Shown piece after piece: positions 24,192-32,544 of a stretch of DNA of 64,000 nt. The translations under genes were made by a program, and so were the position numbers. Source of the DNA: Streptomyces qinglanensis (GTDB lineage: Bacteria; Actinomycetota; Actinomycetes; Streptomycetales; Streptomycetaceae). The stretch spans positions 1 through 64,000 of the forward strand of contig NZ_FOGO01000003.1 in the NCBI RefSeq assembly GCF_900111245.1. Reading direction: 5' to 3'. Under the pieces are notes generated by a model, which did no database searches, was not told the origin of the DNA, and worked only from the letters and a program-made list of their open reading frames with translations. The first letter of the stretch is position 1. Every line of letters starts with the position of its first letter.

Positions 24192-25010
24192 GTGACCTCC
24201 AACCTGAACCGGCAGGCGGGGCGACGCGGTCTGCGCATGTGGCCCGTCGGCTTAGCTCTCCTACTGACCTTTACCGGTGCCGTCGTGGTAGCCGCGACGG
24301 TGTTCTTTGCCGGCTGGAACCTCCTGGAGGTCCAGGGCCTCAAACCCGAACGCCGCCTCACCTCCAAGACCCTCTTCGACCTGGTCAAGCTGTCCTTCGG
24401 GGTGGTGGCCGGGGCCGGGGCCCTCGTCGCGCTGGTGGTGGCCTACCGCCGCCAGCGGGTCGATGAGGACGGCGCCCGGCGGGACGTCACCCGGCTGCAC
24501 ACCGAGCGGTTCACCACCGCGGTCGGCCAGCTCGGCGACGACTCCCCCGCAGTCCGTCTCGGCGGGGTCCACGCCCTGGCGGGCCTGGCCGACGACGCAC
24601 CCACCCCTGGCCTGCGGCAGAGCTGCATCGACGTCCTGTGCGCCTACCTCCGCCTGCCCTACACCCCGGAATCCGACCTCCCTCCGGACGACGCCGAAGC
24701 CCGGCACGCCTACCTTGCGCTACGGGAAGTGCGGCACACCATCATCCGCCTGACCCGCGACCACCTCCGCCTCCCCCCAGACCACCCCCACACCTGGCAA
24801 GGCCACGACCTCGACTGCACTGGCGTCGTTTTCGACGGCGCCGACTTCTCCGGCGGCACCGTCGACTTCTCCGGCGCGACCTTCTCCGGTGGCACCGTCG
24901 ACTTCACCACAGTACGGGAGGACGCGGTACCGTCCGGTCTGGTGCCAGCCCCCGGTGAGCCGGTACCCAGCGGCCTACTTCTGCCACATGCATGGCGGCC
25001 GGCATCCTGA
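24192..25010 (+). CDS. Pentapeptide-repeat membrane protein, probably truncated
   Basis: 272 residues from GTG. Two transmembrane helices (~15-42, ~62-85: VGLALLLTFTGAVVVAATVF and LSFGVVAGAGALVALVVAYR) are followed by a conserved cytoplasmic part (RLHTERFTTAVGQLGDDSPA, VRLGGVHALAGLADDAP, VLCAYLRLPYTP), as in Streptomyces pentapeptide-repeat proteins. The repeat region DGADFSGGTVDFSGATFSGG stops after a few units and ends in unrelated VPSGLLLPHAWRPAS. Relatives are much longer, so the 3' end was probably replaced when the IS element at 25094 arrived. Confidence 0.65.
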   Translation: MTSNLNRQAGRRGLRMWPVGLALLLTFTGAVVVAATVFFAGWNLLEVQGLKPERRLTSKTLFDLVKLSFGVVAGAGALVALVVAYRRQRVDEDGARRDVTRLHTERFTTAVGQLGDDSPAVRLGGVHALAGLADDAPTPGLRQSCIDVLCAYLRLPYTPESDLPPDDAEARHAYLALREVRHTIIRLTRDHLRLPPDHPHTWQGHDLDCTGVVFDGADFSGGTVDFSGATFSGGTVDFTTVREDAVPSGLVPAPGEPVPSGLLLPHAWRPAS

Positions 25011-25106
25011 CGCAGTGCTCATGCGGCATGACGCTGCTCGGACCACGGGCTGCGGAACCAACGCATCAACGATCCCGCCCCATCCCCCCAGGACTTGTCC
25101 GGTTGA

Positions 25107-26076
25107 TCACGTGCGGAGCCAGATGAGGAAGGTTGCGGCGGTCGGGTCCCGAGGAAGACGGAGCCGTGTTTGTCGTAGCGGGTGGCCACTGCTCTGGCGT
25201 GCTTGAGTCGGTTGATCGCGCGTTCGACGGTGTTGCGTTTCTTGTAGCGATCCTCGTCGAAGCCAGGTAGCCGTCCGCCGCGTGATCCTTTGCCCAGGCG
25301 GGCGGCCTGGCTGTCGGCTTTCTCCGGGATGGTGTGCCGGATGCCCCGACGTTGGAGGGACTCGCAGCACGGCTGTTGCTGTAGGACCTTGTCCGCCGCG
25401 AGACTGTCCGGCTTCCTGTCCGGCCCGCTCCGCAGGACGCGGATCTTCTCCAGCAGGGGCTTGAACTGCGTGCAGTCCGCCCGCTGTCCCGATGTGACGA
25501 TCAGGGACAGCGGGCGGCAGCGGCCGTGCGCGCTCAGATGAAGCTTGGTGGTGAACCCGCCCCGCGAGCGGCCCAGGCCCGCACTTCCCGCACCACCTCC
25601 ACCAGACGGGCGACGAGGCTCTGCCGCGGCGTTCCGCCCTGGTGTTCTGGTGCTGCGTCCCACTTTGAGGCGGGAACCGGTGGTGGATCGGTGCGGGCGC
25701 CGGCCGCGTGCTGATGTGCCCGCACGCCGATGGAGTCGACGCAGATGTCCCAGTCGATCTCCCCAGCCGCGTCGGCCGCGGCCTGGGCCTGGGCCTGGGC
25801 CTGGGCCTGGGCCTGGGCCTGGGCCTGGGCCTGCTGGAGCAGACGCTCCCAGGTCCCATCGGCCGACCACAGGCGGTGGCGTTCATAGACCGTCTTCCTC
25901 GGGCCGAACCGTTCGGGCAGGTCACGCCACTGCACGCCGGTCCGCACCCGGTGCAGAATCCCGTCGATCACCTGCCGGTGGTCCCGCCACCTGCCACAAC
26001 GCCTGTCGCTGACCGGCAGGAACGGCCGCAGCCGTTCCCACTCGACATCCGTCAGATCACCCCGCCCTATGTCCAC
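25107..26076 (-). pseudogene. IS5-family transposase, frameshifted, with QA expansion
   Basis: Begins MDIGRGDLTDVEWERLRPFL, QVIDGILHRVRTGVQWRDLP and WERLLQQ, then runs into a Gln-Ala repeat from eight GCCTGG units, then IDWDICVDSIGVRAHQ with the first catalytic Asp. Later blocks are in other frames: GGFTTKLHLSAHGRCRPLS, RGIRHTIPEKADSQAARLGK, NTVERAINRLKHARAVATRY, FLIWLRT. At least two frameshifts destroy the product. Normally the region of the repeat encodes only a few residues. Confidence 0.7.
25781..25834. repeat. Hexanucleotide (GCCTGG) repeat in transposase
   Basis: Eight perfect GCCTGG units plus a GCCTGC, encoding alternating Ala/Gln on the minus strand. The expansion keeps the frame. 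Confidence 0.9.
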
Positions 26077-26121
26077 ATCAACGACACAGCGGCGAAGCAG
26101 TCACATGATCGACCGGCCATC

Positions 26122-26545
26122 GCCTGTCGCGGTGTGCGGAATCGGCCGACGTGGGTGACGATCAACCGGTTTACTCGGGCCGCGCCAGCCGTATCGCCGG
26201 TGGCAGCGGGTTGTCATGAGCAGTCACGTCGGCCGAGGCCAGTGAAAGGTGAAGGCAGCCGGGGTGCCCGCCCGGCTGTTCATCAGCGGCCCGGCGAGTG
26301 GGCGGCCACAACTCATGGACTGGGCCTGGCCCTTCCGCGTCGTGCTCTGGGGGACCGTGCCGAGGGCCATCGGTGGAGTCAGGCTCACCGGCGGGGCAGC
26401 GTCCAGCAGCAGCGGCGGTTGGTGAAGTCGCAGCGACGCGTCGCTCGCCCGTGGTACGCGTTCGCGCGGCATGCACGGTTTCACCTCGCACACCGTTCCC
26501 GGCGCACTCATGCCCGTCAGCACGTGTGGAGGAAGGAGAGGCGCG
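26122..26545. other. No convincing gene
   Basis: Several frames are open on both strands, but none shows a family motif or a ribosome site. Coding bias is weak. Confidence 0.3.
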
Positions 26546-26707
26546 ATGCCCAGGAAGGCCGGCACCGGGGACCCGTACAGCTACGACCCGAGAGCGACAG
26601 CGTACGGGTCCGACAGCATCAACGACAGCAGCTCAAGGCCGTCATGGAGGGTCGTCGCAGCCCTAGGCACTGTCCGGCGGATCACTCTTCGGGGGCGAGG
26701 GTCCTGA
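26546..26707 (+). CDS. Possible small protein
   Basis: 53 residues, MPRKAGTGDPYSYDPRATAY, then a Ser/Arg-rich end. A strong ribosome site (GGAAGGAG) lies about 10 bases upstream, which is the only positive evidence. Its 3' end overlaps the end of the convergent gene at 26682. Confidence 0.3.
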   Translation: MPRKAGTGDPYSYDPRATAYGSDSINDSSSRPSWRVVAALGTVRRITLRGRGS

Positions 26708-26975
26708 GGTCGTAAAGGTAGGAGCGGTCGTCCTTGAAGCTGCGCCAGACGGTGGCTGGGGGTTCGGGTTCGTCAGCGTGGCTGTTGAGAGGATGGGCGG
26801 TGACGAGGCCATCAGCGATAGTGCAGTGCCAGCCCTCGGTCGGCGACCAGACGCACCACACGTTCCCGTCCGTTCGACGGTAGGCAGGACGGCCGTTGTG
26901 CTCGCCGTTCCGTTCGAAGTGGTAGCGGAGCCCGTCTATGTGGCGCACGAAGGTGAAGGATGCGAGTGCCGTCAT
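26682..26975 (-). CDS. Small hypothetical protein
   Basis: 97 residues: TALASFTFVRHIDGLRYHFE, PAYRRTDGNVWCVWSPTEGW, then TVWRSFKDDRSYLYDLRTL. Trp-rich, probably a small beta-rich domain. The ATG at 26975 is chosen because the in-frame sequence further upstream (to 27077) looks non-coding. Not recognised. Confidence 0.5.
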   Translation of the reverse strand: MTALASFTFVRHIDGLRYHFERNGEHNGRPAYRRTDGNVWCVWSPTEGWHCTIADGLVTAHPLNSHADEPEPPATVWRSFKDDRSYLYDLRTLAPEE

Positions 26976-27109
26976 ACCTTCGGCACTGTATGGGACGGCG
27001 CTGCTGGCGGCTAAGCAGGCCCGTGGGTCTGTTCCGTGCGGGGATGACAGGCCACCCATGACTGAGATGATCTTCATGTTGGGGTTGTGATCACGGCGTC
27101 GGAGCCGTC

Positions 27110-27485
27110 ATGGATAGCGCCGTACAGTCGACCGACTGGATCCCGTGGGCCGCCCACCGCCTCGCCGTGGAGATCGGCTCCGTGCGGACCGGCGATTGGC
27201 TCGACACCCCCTCCGAACAAAAGATCCGGATCAGTAATGCCCGTCTCCATCTGCCCCTGGACAGCCCGGCTGGAGACATTGCCACCGGTGGCGACCGGGC
27301 GCCGTGGCTCGACACCTTCAAGCAGATCAACGCAGCGAAGCTGAAGCCCGGCCCAGCCACGTTCTCGGTGCCCGCGGCCCGGTGCGCATCGCTGAGGGCG
27401 CTGCACCGCTGGACATCGTTCGAGGCATCGGTCGCAGGGCTGACACGCCGTCGAGCTGACCGAAATGATCGGCGACGACGCCTGA
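27110..27485 (+). pseudogene. Decayed hypothetical gene
   Basis: From ATG 27110 the frame has strong G/C third-position bias (MDSAVQSTDWIPWAAHRLAV, RISNARLHLPLDSPAG, FKQINAAKLKPGPATFSVPA). It then shifts to VRIAEGAAPLDIVRGIGRRA and again to VELTEMIGDDA with TGA at 27485. Two frameshifts in a row near the 3' end suggest decay. The family is not known to me. Confidence 0.45.
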
Positions 27486-27613
27486 CCGCGACACGGTCCC
27501 GGACTACGCGACACCACAGCGGACCGGTCAAGGGGGGCTGCACGACGAGCGGCACGATGCAGCCTCCGGCGCAGCATCCGATCCGGGCCTCGCTCGCACC
27601 GAGAGCCCGGTCG

Positions 27614-28156
27614 TCAGGGGGCGGGCGCGAGACCGGTCCGGAAGATGTCCAGGTAGTTGTCGATTGCAGCCCCCTGCCGCTCCGCCGGATGCTCAGCGAC
27701 GGCGTGGATCAGGCCGCACAGGAGCTTGAGCAGGTTCTCGCCGGTGAGGGCAGGGACAGGGCGGATGCGTGCGAGCAGGTCGGAGGTGACCTCGACCAGC
27801 TCTCCCTTGGCCCGGTGCAGAGACTCCGTCTCGTCGGACCCGGTGATCAGAACGTCGGTGAGGCCCGGTCGCGCCAGAGCGGTCAGCAGCGCCGTGCGGA
27901 GGAAGTCGACGAGTGCCTTGGCGGGATCGGGATATCCGCCCGCTACGGCCGCCGCATCGATGAGCTCTCGGACCGCCTCTTCCAGAACGGACTCCCGCAT
28001 GGCCCGCTGCGTGGGGAAAACCCGGTAGACCGTCCCGACTCCCACGCCGGCCCTGCGCGCGAGCTCGTTGAGGGTGAGCGCAGTCTCCCCGCCGATGACT
28101 GCGCCGCGAGCCTCATCGAAGATCCGCTGCCTGTTGCGTGCGGCATCCGCCCTCAT
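27614..28156 (-). CDS. TetR-family repressor
   Basis: 180 residues. N-terminal helix-turn-helix: NRQRIFDEARGAVIGGETAL, LNELARRAGVGVGTVYRVFP (recognition helix in the TVYRVFP region), then a ligand-binding helical domain. It is divergently transcribed from the hydrolase at 28250, and the 93-bp gap contains a 12-bp-arm palindrome, so it most likely represses both its own and the hydrolase gene until an unknown ligand binds. Confidence 0.85.
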   Translation of the reverse strand: MRADAARNRQRIFDEARGAVIGGETALTLNELARRAGVGVGTVYRVFPTQRAMRESVLEEAVRELIDAAAVAGGYPDPAKALVDFLRTALLTALARPGLTDVLITGSDETESLHRAKGELVEVTSDLLARIRPVPALTGENLLKLLCGLIHAVAEHPAERQGAAIDNYLDIFRTGLAPAP

Positions 28157-28205
28157 GATCCCTCCTTCTCACACCTATGTGGATAACCTATCAGATGAGT
28201 GCTAC

Positions 28206-28234
28206 GGTGAAGTGGATAACTAATCCACTTCACC
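28206..28234. promoter_or_regulatory. Operator palindrome for the TetR regulator
   Basis: GGTGAAGTGGAT, spacer AACTA, ATCCACTTCACC: perfect 12-bp arms between the two divergent genes. A related half-site, GTGGATAACCTATC, lies at 28180-28193. Size and placement fit a TetR-family operator. Confidence 0.75.
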
Positions 28235-28249
28235 TCGTCAGGAGCGGCC

Positions 28250-28996
28250 ATGACCGTTGTGCTCATCCATGGAGTACCCGAGACGCCCTCCCTGTGGAAC
28301 GACCTCCGGGGGCGGATCGACCGCCCCACCACGACCCTGCGGCTGCCGGGATTCGGCAGCCCTCGCCCGACTCATCTGGACGGCAAGGAGGCGTATGCCG
28401 GCTGGCTGGCGAAGGAGCTGCGCGCCCTCGGAGAGCCCGTCGATCTCGTGGGCCACGACTGGGGTGCACACCTGGTGATGCGGATCGTCTCCGCTTACGA
28501 CGTTCCGGTACGCAGCTGGGTGTCCGACGTCGCACATGGCTGGCACCCCGACTACCAGTGGCACGAGGCGGCCACCCTCTTCCAGAAGAACCCGGAGGGC
28601 GAGGAGCTGCTCGCGTCGCTGCGCACCCAGACCCCCGGCAGCCCCAGCTTCGGCGACTTCCTCCGCCCCCGCGGAATGAGCGCCGAACTGGCGGCAGAAG
28701 TCGACACCGTCCACGACGAGGAGATGAGTACAGCCATCCTGACGCTCTACCGCTCGGCCTGGCCCAACTTCCACACCGACTGGGGCAAGGACTTCGACCG
28801 CCCCGCCCGGGCGCCGGGGCTCGTCCTGATCCCGACCGGCGATCCCATGGCACAGCCCACGATGGACCTGGACATGGCCGCGCGAACCGGCGCACAGGCA
28901 GTGGAACTGAACCACCTCACCCACTACTGGATGCTCCAGGACCCCGACCGGGGCGCAGAGGTACTCAACCGCTTCTGGGCCTCCCGTCCCGCATGA
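28250..28996 (+). CDS. Alpha/beta hydrolase, epoxide hydrolase/dehalogenase-like
   Basis: 248 residues. MTVVLIHGVPETPSLW carries the oxyanion HG-x-P motif; the nucleophile elbow is GHDWGAH, with Asp as nucleophile (~residue 69), as in epoxide hydrolases and haloalkane dehalogenases. The general-base His is probably in LNHLTHYWMLQDP near the end. Substrate unknown. The preceding AGGAGCGGCC is a good ribosome site, and the TetR operator overlaps its promoter, so expression is probably ligand-induced. Confidence 0.8.
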   Translation: MTVVLIHGVPETPSLWNDLRGRIDRPTTTLRLPGFGSPRPTHLDGKEAYAGWLAKELRALGEPVDLVGHDWGAHLVMRIVSAYDVPVRSWVSDVAHGWHPDYQWHEAATLFQKNPEGEELLASLRTQTPGSPSFGDFLRPRGMSAELAAEVDTVHDEEMSTAILTLYRSAWPNFHTDWGKDFDRPARAPGLVLIPTGDPMAQPTMDLDMAARTGAQAVELNHLTHYWMLQDPDRGAEVLNRFWASRPA

Positions 28997-29189
28997 CACA
29001 TCCGATGACATCTCGGTCGGTGACGGAGCGAGGCTTCGGCCCCAGCCGCTCCCGCCGTACATAGGGTTCGGAAGAGAACGGCCTCTGACCACGACGTCTC
29101 ATGACGAGCCGCCGACGGAGTCGGTGGCTCGTCTTCGTGCCGACGCATCTGGCCACTCTCCGTTCGGGTGAGGTACGCAAGTGGTAGGG

Positions 29190-29367
29190 GGAAACGAGGA
29201 ACACCACTCGACACCGCACTGGCCGCCCATCTGGAAAAATGGCAGACGGCCTGGAACACCCTGCCCGCCCGCCGGCCGGTGCGGGACTGCTGCGAAACAG
29301 GGCACTGCACTGGGGGATCCCCCTCCTCGACGAAGACGCCGAGGTATGGAAACCACTCAACATCTGA
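29190..29367 (+). pseudogene. 3' remnant of hypothetical gene
   Basis: Reads PLDTALAAHLEKWQTAWNTL; after a frameshift, AGAGLLRNRALHWGIPLLDE and DAEVWKPLNI with TGA at 29367. The codon bias is good and the segments look continuous, but the 5' end is absent. Confidence 0.4.
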
Positions 29368-29418
29368 ACGGATGAAACGGGCCGCCCGTCCGGGCAACCC
29401 TTCTCGCATGTGTGGTTG

Positions 29419-29652
29419 TCAGGTCTTGCGCCAGGAACAGGGCTCGCCCGCTTCCCAGTGTTCGTGGCCTGGCATGGTCAGGAAGAATTCAGCGTCGTCG
29501 AGCATCCGCCACCTGGGGGCCGGCAGGTTGCTGAATGCCCCCTGGTTCCGTCGTGAGGGTATGGCGGCCCGGCCGCAGAACTCCTTCCTTCTTGGCCCGT
29601 CCGTTGCTTTCCGGGTGTCGGCCAGCAGGCCGAAGTCACTGCCGGTTCCCAT
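29419..29652 (-). pseudogene. Cys-containing hypothetical protein, copy 1 (frameshifted)
   Basis: From GTG 29652: MGTGSDFGLLADTRKATDGP, EFCGRAAIPSRRNQGAFSNL, RWRMLDDAEFFLTMPGHEHW, EAGEPCSWRKT. It is clearly paralogous to the sequence at 49249-49482 (about 70 % identical by eye). Similarity continues upstream to ~29713 (SSGDECAQLFAGK), but here one base is missing (CCCATCAGG versus ACCGACCAGG), so the upstream part is out of frame. No function is known. Confidence 0.5.
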
Positions 29653-29968
29653 CTTCCCGGCGAAGAGCTGCGCACACTCATCACCACTGCTGACCTGATG
29701 GGCCCGCCGGAGAAACCACCGGACTCGTGGGTGGAGGCCATCGCGAACGCGTCGCAGTCCGCGTCTCCGATATCAGTCGGATATTTCTCGTAGTTTCCGC
29801 GGACTTTCCGCCGGCTGTTGTTCCTACTCCACGGTTCTCCCTTGCTCTACGCCACAGGGTGAAAGGATCTCACTGGCACGTCACACGCCGCCCCGGGGCA
29901 TCCCCACGATCGAGTGACGTCCCCGCGATCGTGGTCACACCTGAGCCCGGCCCTTTGATCATGCTGAG

Positions 29969-31597
29969 GTGACTCATCGATCCCGTATCGGCCGCCGTCG
30001 GGTGCTGTACCCGAGCGGCGCCGCCGCACTCTGTCTGCTGACCGCGCTGACCGCGCTGCCGGCCGCCGCTCAATCCGACGAGGCCCGGTCCGACAAGGCC
30101 GGTCGCTCCGCCGGGCCCGCCGTCCGGCCACCTGCCACGCCCGCCGAGGCGCGCACCGCCGCCTATCTGGAATCCGTCCGCAACGATCCCGGCCGGCTGG
30201 GGGACTTCTTCCGGAAGCTGCCCAAGGGCGGCGACCTGCACAACCACCTCTCCGGCGCCGTCACCACCGAGTACCTCATCGAACTCGCCGCGCAGGACGG
30301 TCTGTGCATCGAGAAGAAGACGATGACCGCGGTGCAGCCGCCGTGCAAGGACGGTGCCCGCCCGGCCGCCGACGCGCGCACGGACAAGGCGTTCCACAAG
30401 GAGTTGGTGCGGGCCTGGTCCATGCAGGACTTCCCGCAGGGCGAATCCGGTCATGATCACTTCTTCGCCGCCTTCGGCAAGTTCGGCGAGGTGACCTGGC
30501 GGCACCCGGGCAAGCTCCTCGCTGAGGTCGCCGAGCACGCGGCCCAGCAGAACCAGTCCTACCTTGAGACGATGGCGACCCCGGCCTCCGACGGCGCGAA
30601 GAAGCTCGCCGAAGAGGTCGGCTGGGACCCGGACCCGGCACGGATGCACCGCAAGCTCCTCGCCGACGGCAAGCTGGACCGGCTGGTGTCACAGGCCCGG
30701 AAGGATGCCGACCGTACAAACGGCGAGTTCCGCACCGAGGCACGCTGCGACACCGCACACCCCCGCCGCGCCTGCCGGCTGCCCGTCCGGTGGATCTCGC
30801 AGGTCTCCCGGGGCAGTTCACCCGAACGCGTCTTCACCCAGATCGCGCTCGGCCTGCGGCTGGCCGAGCGCGACCCGCGGTTCGTCGCCGTCAACCTCGT
30901 CCAGCCCGAGGACGGTCAGAGCGCGCTGCGCAACTACCGGCTCCAGATGCGGATGCTGAGCTACCTGGGCAAGCAGTACCCGAAGGCCCACATCTCCCTG
31001 CACGCCGGGGAGCTGTGGCCCGGGCTGGTCAAGCCGGAGGACCTGTCCTTCCACATCGGCGAGGCGGTGAACGTGGCGAAGGCCGAGCGCATCGGTCACG
31101 GCGTCGACCTCGTCCACGAGGACAACTGGCAGCAGCTGGCCCGCACCATGGCTCGCCGGGAGACGGCCGTCGAGGTGCCGCTCACCAGCAACGCACAGAT
31201 CCTCGGCGTGAAGGGGGACGACCACCCGTTCAACACCTACCGCGCCTATGGTGTCCCGGTCGTCCTGGCCACCGATGACCCGGGCATCTCCCGCACCGAC
31301 ATCAGCCACGAGTTCCAGTACGCGTCCGCCACCTACCGGCTGCGCTACCCCGAACTGAAAGACCTGGCGCGGGCCTCGCTGGAATACGCCTTCCTGCCCG
31401 GCCGCAGCCTGTGGCGCGGCAATCCGACGCGCGACGGCTACCGGACCGCCGCGGCCTGCGCGAAGGAACGCCCCGGCAGCGGCAGGCCCGGCGGCGCCTG
31501 CGGCCGCCTCCTGGCCGACAGCCCGAAGGCAGCCGCCCAGTGGCGCCTGGAATCCGCCGCCATCACCTTCGAACGCACGCACGTCGGCAAACGCTGA
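29969..31597 (+). CDS. Secreted adenosine deaminase-like hydrolase
   Basis: 542 residues. N-terminal signal peptide (RRRVLYPSGAAALCLLTALT, cleavage near AAAQS). All metal/catalytic motifs of the adenosine deaminase family are present: GDLHNHLSG (metal His pair), ISLHAGE (metal His and substrate contact), RIGHGVDL, LTSNAQILGV and VLATDDPGISRT (metal Asp). Several Cys in the mature part suggest disulfides, consistent with export. It resembles the secreted ADGF-like enzymes that deaminate extracellular adenosine. It begins with GTG and is followed by a strong hairpin at 31616. It appears to be monocistronic and intact. Confidence 0.9.
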   Translation: MTHRSRIGRRRVLYPSGAAALCLLTALTALPAAAQSDEARSDKAGRSAGPAVRPPATPAEARTAAYLESVRNDPGRLGDFFRKLPKGGDLHNHLSGAVTTEYLIELAAQDGLCIEKKTMTAVQPPCKDGARPAADARTDKAFHKELVRAWSMQDFPQGESGHDHFFAAFGKFGEVTWRHPGKLLAEVAEHAAQQNQSYLETMATPASDGAKKLAEEVGWDPDPARMHRKLLADGKLDRLVSQARKDADRTNGEFRTEARCDTAHPRRACRLPVRWISQVSRGSSPERVFTQIALGLRLAERDPRFVAVNLVQPEDGQSALRNYRLQMRMLSYLGKQYPKAHISLHAGELWPGLVKPEDLSFHIGEAVNVAKAERIGHGVDLVHEDNWQQLARTMARRETAVEVPLTSNAQILGVKGDDHPFNTYRAYGVPVVLATDDPGISRTDISHEFQYASATYRLRYPELKDLARASLEYAFLPGRSLWRGNPTRDGYRTAAACAKERPGSGRPGGACGRLLADSPKAAAQWRLESAAITFERTHVGKR

Positions 31598-31615
31598 CCC
31601 CGACCTCGTCGCCCA

Positions 31616-31647
31616 CCCCGGCTCCGGCCCCGGACAAGGAGCCGGGG
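31616..31647. terminator. Hairpin after adenosine deaminase gene
   Basis: CCCCGGCTCC ... GGAGCCGGGG, a perfect 10-bp stem with 12 bases between, beginning 19 bases after the stop. No T-tract, as is common for Streptomyces terminators. Confidence 0.6.
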
Positions 31648-31789
31648 CCGGGGCCGGTACAGTCCGAGGCGCGATAAGCGCAGGGGTGCCACGGAGCAGG
31701 GTCTCCGCCAAGGCGCAAGCCACGAGAACCTGCCGGAACCGGGCGGAGGTAAGAGCATCGAGGCCGGCGCTGCCAGTGAGCATTTCCGT

Positions 31790-32170
31790 TCACCGTTCGG
31801 CTGCTTCGGTATCAGAGGCTCTCGATCCCCGCAGAATATGTAGCCATTGTTGGCAGACTTCGTGGGTGACTGGTTCGAACAGTTCGGGCGTCGAGATCTC
31901 GACGAGGAACCGGGTCAGCAGGTCCTGGTGTCCGTCCTCAACTTGCACGTGGTCCTCGAAGTGCACGGCCTGTGCCCAATCGGACAACTGGCCAGGACTG
32001 GCGAGTCCCGTGGTGACCTTCTCCACGGCAGCCACTGCGTGGTCACGCCGGAAGATGACAGCCGATGTCGGTTCACTTCGCCTGGCATTGCCTGAAGGTC
32101 CGGAGAGTTCACCGTTCCACCGAACCAGCTCTTCCAGAAATCGGCCTGTGCTCGCGTCCATGCCGCCCAT
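31790..32170 (-). CDS. Small hypothetical protein
   Basis: 126 residues from ATG 32170 (ATG 32161 also possible). TGRFLEELVRWNGELSG, AVIFRRDHAVAAVEKVTTGL, LSDWAQAVHFEDHVQVEDGH, LLTRFLVEISTPELFEPVTH: helical, with regularly spaced aromatic residues, reminiscent of small immunity-type proteins, but I cannot name the family. Sequence upstream in the same frame (to 32548) looks non-coding and overlaps a transposase fragment on the plus strand. Confidence 0.55.
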   Translation of the reverse strand: MGGMDASTGRFLEELVRWNGELSGPSGNARRSEPTSAVIFRRDHAVAAVEKVTTGLASPGQLSDWAQAVHFEDHVQVEDGHQDLLTRFLVEISTPELFEPVTHEVCQQWLHILRGSRASDTEAAER

Positions 32171-32308
32171 CCTGCTTGACCGCGTGTTCTTCGGGCAGTG
32201 AGGGCTTTCCAGCCTGCCGGGTGGGTGGAGTAGTTGGCGTGCGGACGTAGAGAAGCTTCTGGTAGCGGGTGGGTGTCGAGTCCAAGCCGTCCTGCCAGGA
32301 GCTAGCAC

Positions 32309-32490
32309 GTGCTTGTCTACCCAGCCGGCGTCGATCTGTCCACCTCTGCCTTGCGCTTCCTCGCCGGAGAGCTGGCCGCACATCGACGCGAACAAGGCAC
32401 ACGGTGGTGGCGGCTGTCCGCCGGACGGCCAGCGTTGCTCGTCTTGGCCCACCTGCGGTGCGGGCACGCCCACGCGCAGCTCGCCGGGTG
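32309..32490 (+). pseudogene. IS5-type transposase N-terminal fragment
   Basis: From GTG 32309: VLVYPAGVDLSTSALRFLAG, RRWRLSAG-like segment, LLVLAHLRCGHAHAQLA. This is the start of a DDE_Tnp_4-type transposase (VLVYPS.VDLST..LRFL...ALAHLRCGDTYAQLA). It ends where the IS110 element begins, so it probably was the target or a flank of that insertion. Confidence 0.6.
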
Positions 32491-32544
32491 CGGGCCCGTG
32501 TCCTGGCGAACGGGGGCCCGGGGGGGGTGCCCCTATTGGTTTCG

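Larger units (their letters stand above)
25094..26121 (-). mobile_element. Decayed IS5-family element
   Basis: The right end, CTTGTCCGGTTGATCA at ~25095, is mirrored imperfectly at ~26107 (GATCGACCGGCCA), giving approximate terminal repeats around a broken transposase. It is a relative of the fragment at 21645-22057. Confidence 0.55.
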
